Positions 63,767 to 64,000 of a stretch of 64,000 nucleotides of DNA are shown here, piece by piece. The position numbers and the translations under genes are program-made. Source of the DNA: Nocardia inohanensis NBRC 100128 (lineage in GTDB: Bacteria > Actinomycetota > Actinomycetes > Mycobacteriales > Mycobacteriaceae); the NCBI RefSeq assembly GCF_001612945.1, contig NZ_BDBK01000001.1, positions 806,001 to 870,000 on the forward strand. The letters are read 5' to 3'. The notes beneath the pieces are model-generated. The model had not been told where the DNA came from and searched no databases. It was given only the letters and a program-made list of their open reading frames with translations. Within the stretch, counting starts at the first letter, position 1. Every line of letters begins with the position of its first letter.

Positions 63767-64000
63767 ATGACGCGAACCGCTCTCTCCCCGGCTCAGGTGG
63801 TGGCTCAGCGCTACCGCGACACCGAAGCGGCCGAACCCGCCGCTTGGAATCCGGTGCTGCGGGTGCTGCACGAGCATCGTTCGGTGCGCCGCTACCTGGC
63901 TGATCCGGTGCCGGATGAGGTGCTGCGCCTGCTGGTTTCGGCCGCGCAGTCCGCGCCGTCTTCGTCGAATCTGCAAGCCTGGAGTGTCGTCGCGGTTCGC
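63767..64000 (+). CDS. Nitroreductase-family protein (N-terminal 78 residues, truncated by window edge)
   Basis: An ATG at 63767 opens a frame that runs to the window end. A polar leader of about 38 residues precedes the FMN-binding RSVRRYLADPVP and AAQSAPSSSNLQAWSVVAVR motifs typical of NADPH-dependent nitro/flavin reductases. The rest, including the active-site and C-terminal FMN contacts, is outside the window. It is divergent from the substrate-binding lipoprotein gene; the 266 bases between show no clear element. Confidence 0.85.
   Translation, partial: MTRTALSPAQVVAQRYRDTEAAEPAAWNPVLRVLHEHRSVRRYLADPVPDEVLRLLVSAAQSAPSSSNLQAWSVVAVR

Overview
The window is GC-rich, densely coded chromosomal DNA from an actinobacterium. 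The order pyrR-pyrB-pyrC-(PH protein)-carA-carB-pyrF, then mihF-gmk-rpoZ-coaBC-metK-priA, def-fmt-rsmB, rpe, ribE-ribBA-ribH-(PH protein), uvrC-rapZ-yvcK-whiA and gap-pgk-tpiA matches the conserved Mycobacteriales backbone (Rv1379 to Rv1438 in M. tuberculosis as I remember it). PE/PPE genes are absent, and accessory islands (TetR, ROK and PadR regulators, permeases, flavin oxidoreductases) sit between the core blocks. A Nocardia-like genome is the best guess; it is inferred from gene order and protein sequence, not from a database search. I see no rRNA, tRNA, CRISPR array, insertion sequence or prophage.

Layout. 1-8.9 kb is accessory: a truncated J-domain/kinase-like protein, a DUF4334 protein, a frameshifted flavin monooxygenase, an AlkB-like dioxygenase with a LexA-type box, a TetR regulator, an alpha/beta hydrolase, an MscS channel, and an amino-acid permease divergent from a ROK regulator. 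9.2-18.0 kb is the pyrimidine operon, headed by a PyrR-type RNA site over the pyrR ribosome-binding site. 18.1-19.4 kb holds a patatin and a VOC protein. 19.4-20.06 kb is a long non-coding leader in front of mihF with a perfect LexA box, a spaced GACAC pair and an upstream mini-ORF. 20.06-26.4 kb is the mihF to priA block. 26.5-31.8 kb is accessory. 31.9-35.6 kb is def-fmt-rsmB, with a strikingly RG-rich extension on RsmB. 35.7-39.3 kb carries nadE and the rsbW-sigF stress sigma pair. 39.3-44.1 kb is rpe and riboflavin synthesis, without ribD. 44.1-52.4 kb is accessory. 52.5-57.7 kb is uvrC and the rapZ-yvcK-whiA operon. 58.0-61.0 kb is lower glycolysis. The window ends in an MFS transporter, a substrate-binding lipoprotein and the start of a nitroreductase.

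How the parts connect. Three regulatory themes recur. (1) LexA/SOS-type boxes stand before the AlkB-like gene and in the mihF leader. (2) GACAC motifs, the core reported for the sporulation regulator WhiA, occur as direct pairs with the same 23-bp period in the mihF leader and upstream of the operon that encodes WhiA, and as an inverted pair before gap. (3) A palindromic interspersed repeat built on GTCATTCCGGC/GCCGGRATGAC occurs before pyrR, after whiA and near uvrC. Many genes are translationally coupled by 1-4 base overlaps, and rpe and uvrC look leaderless.
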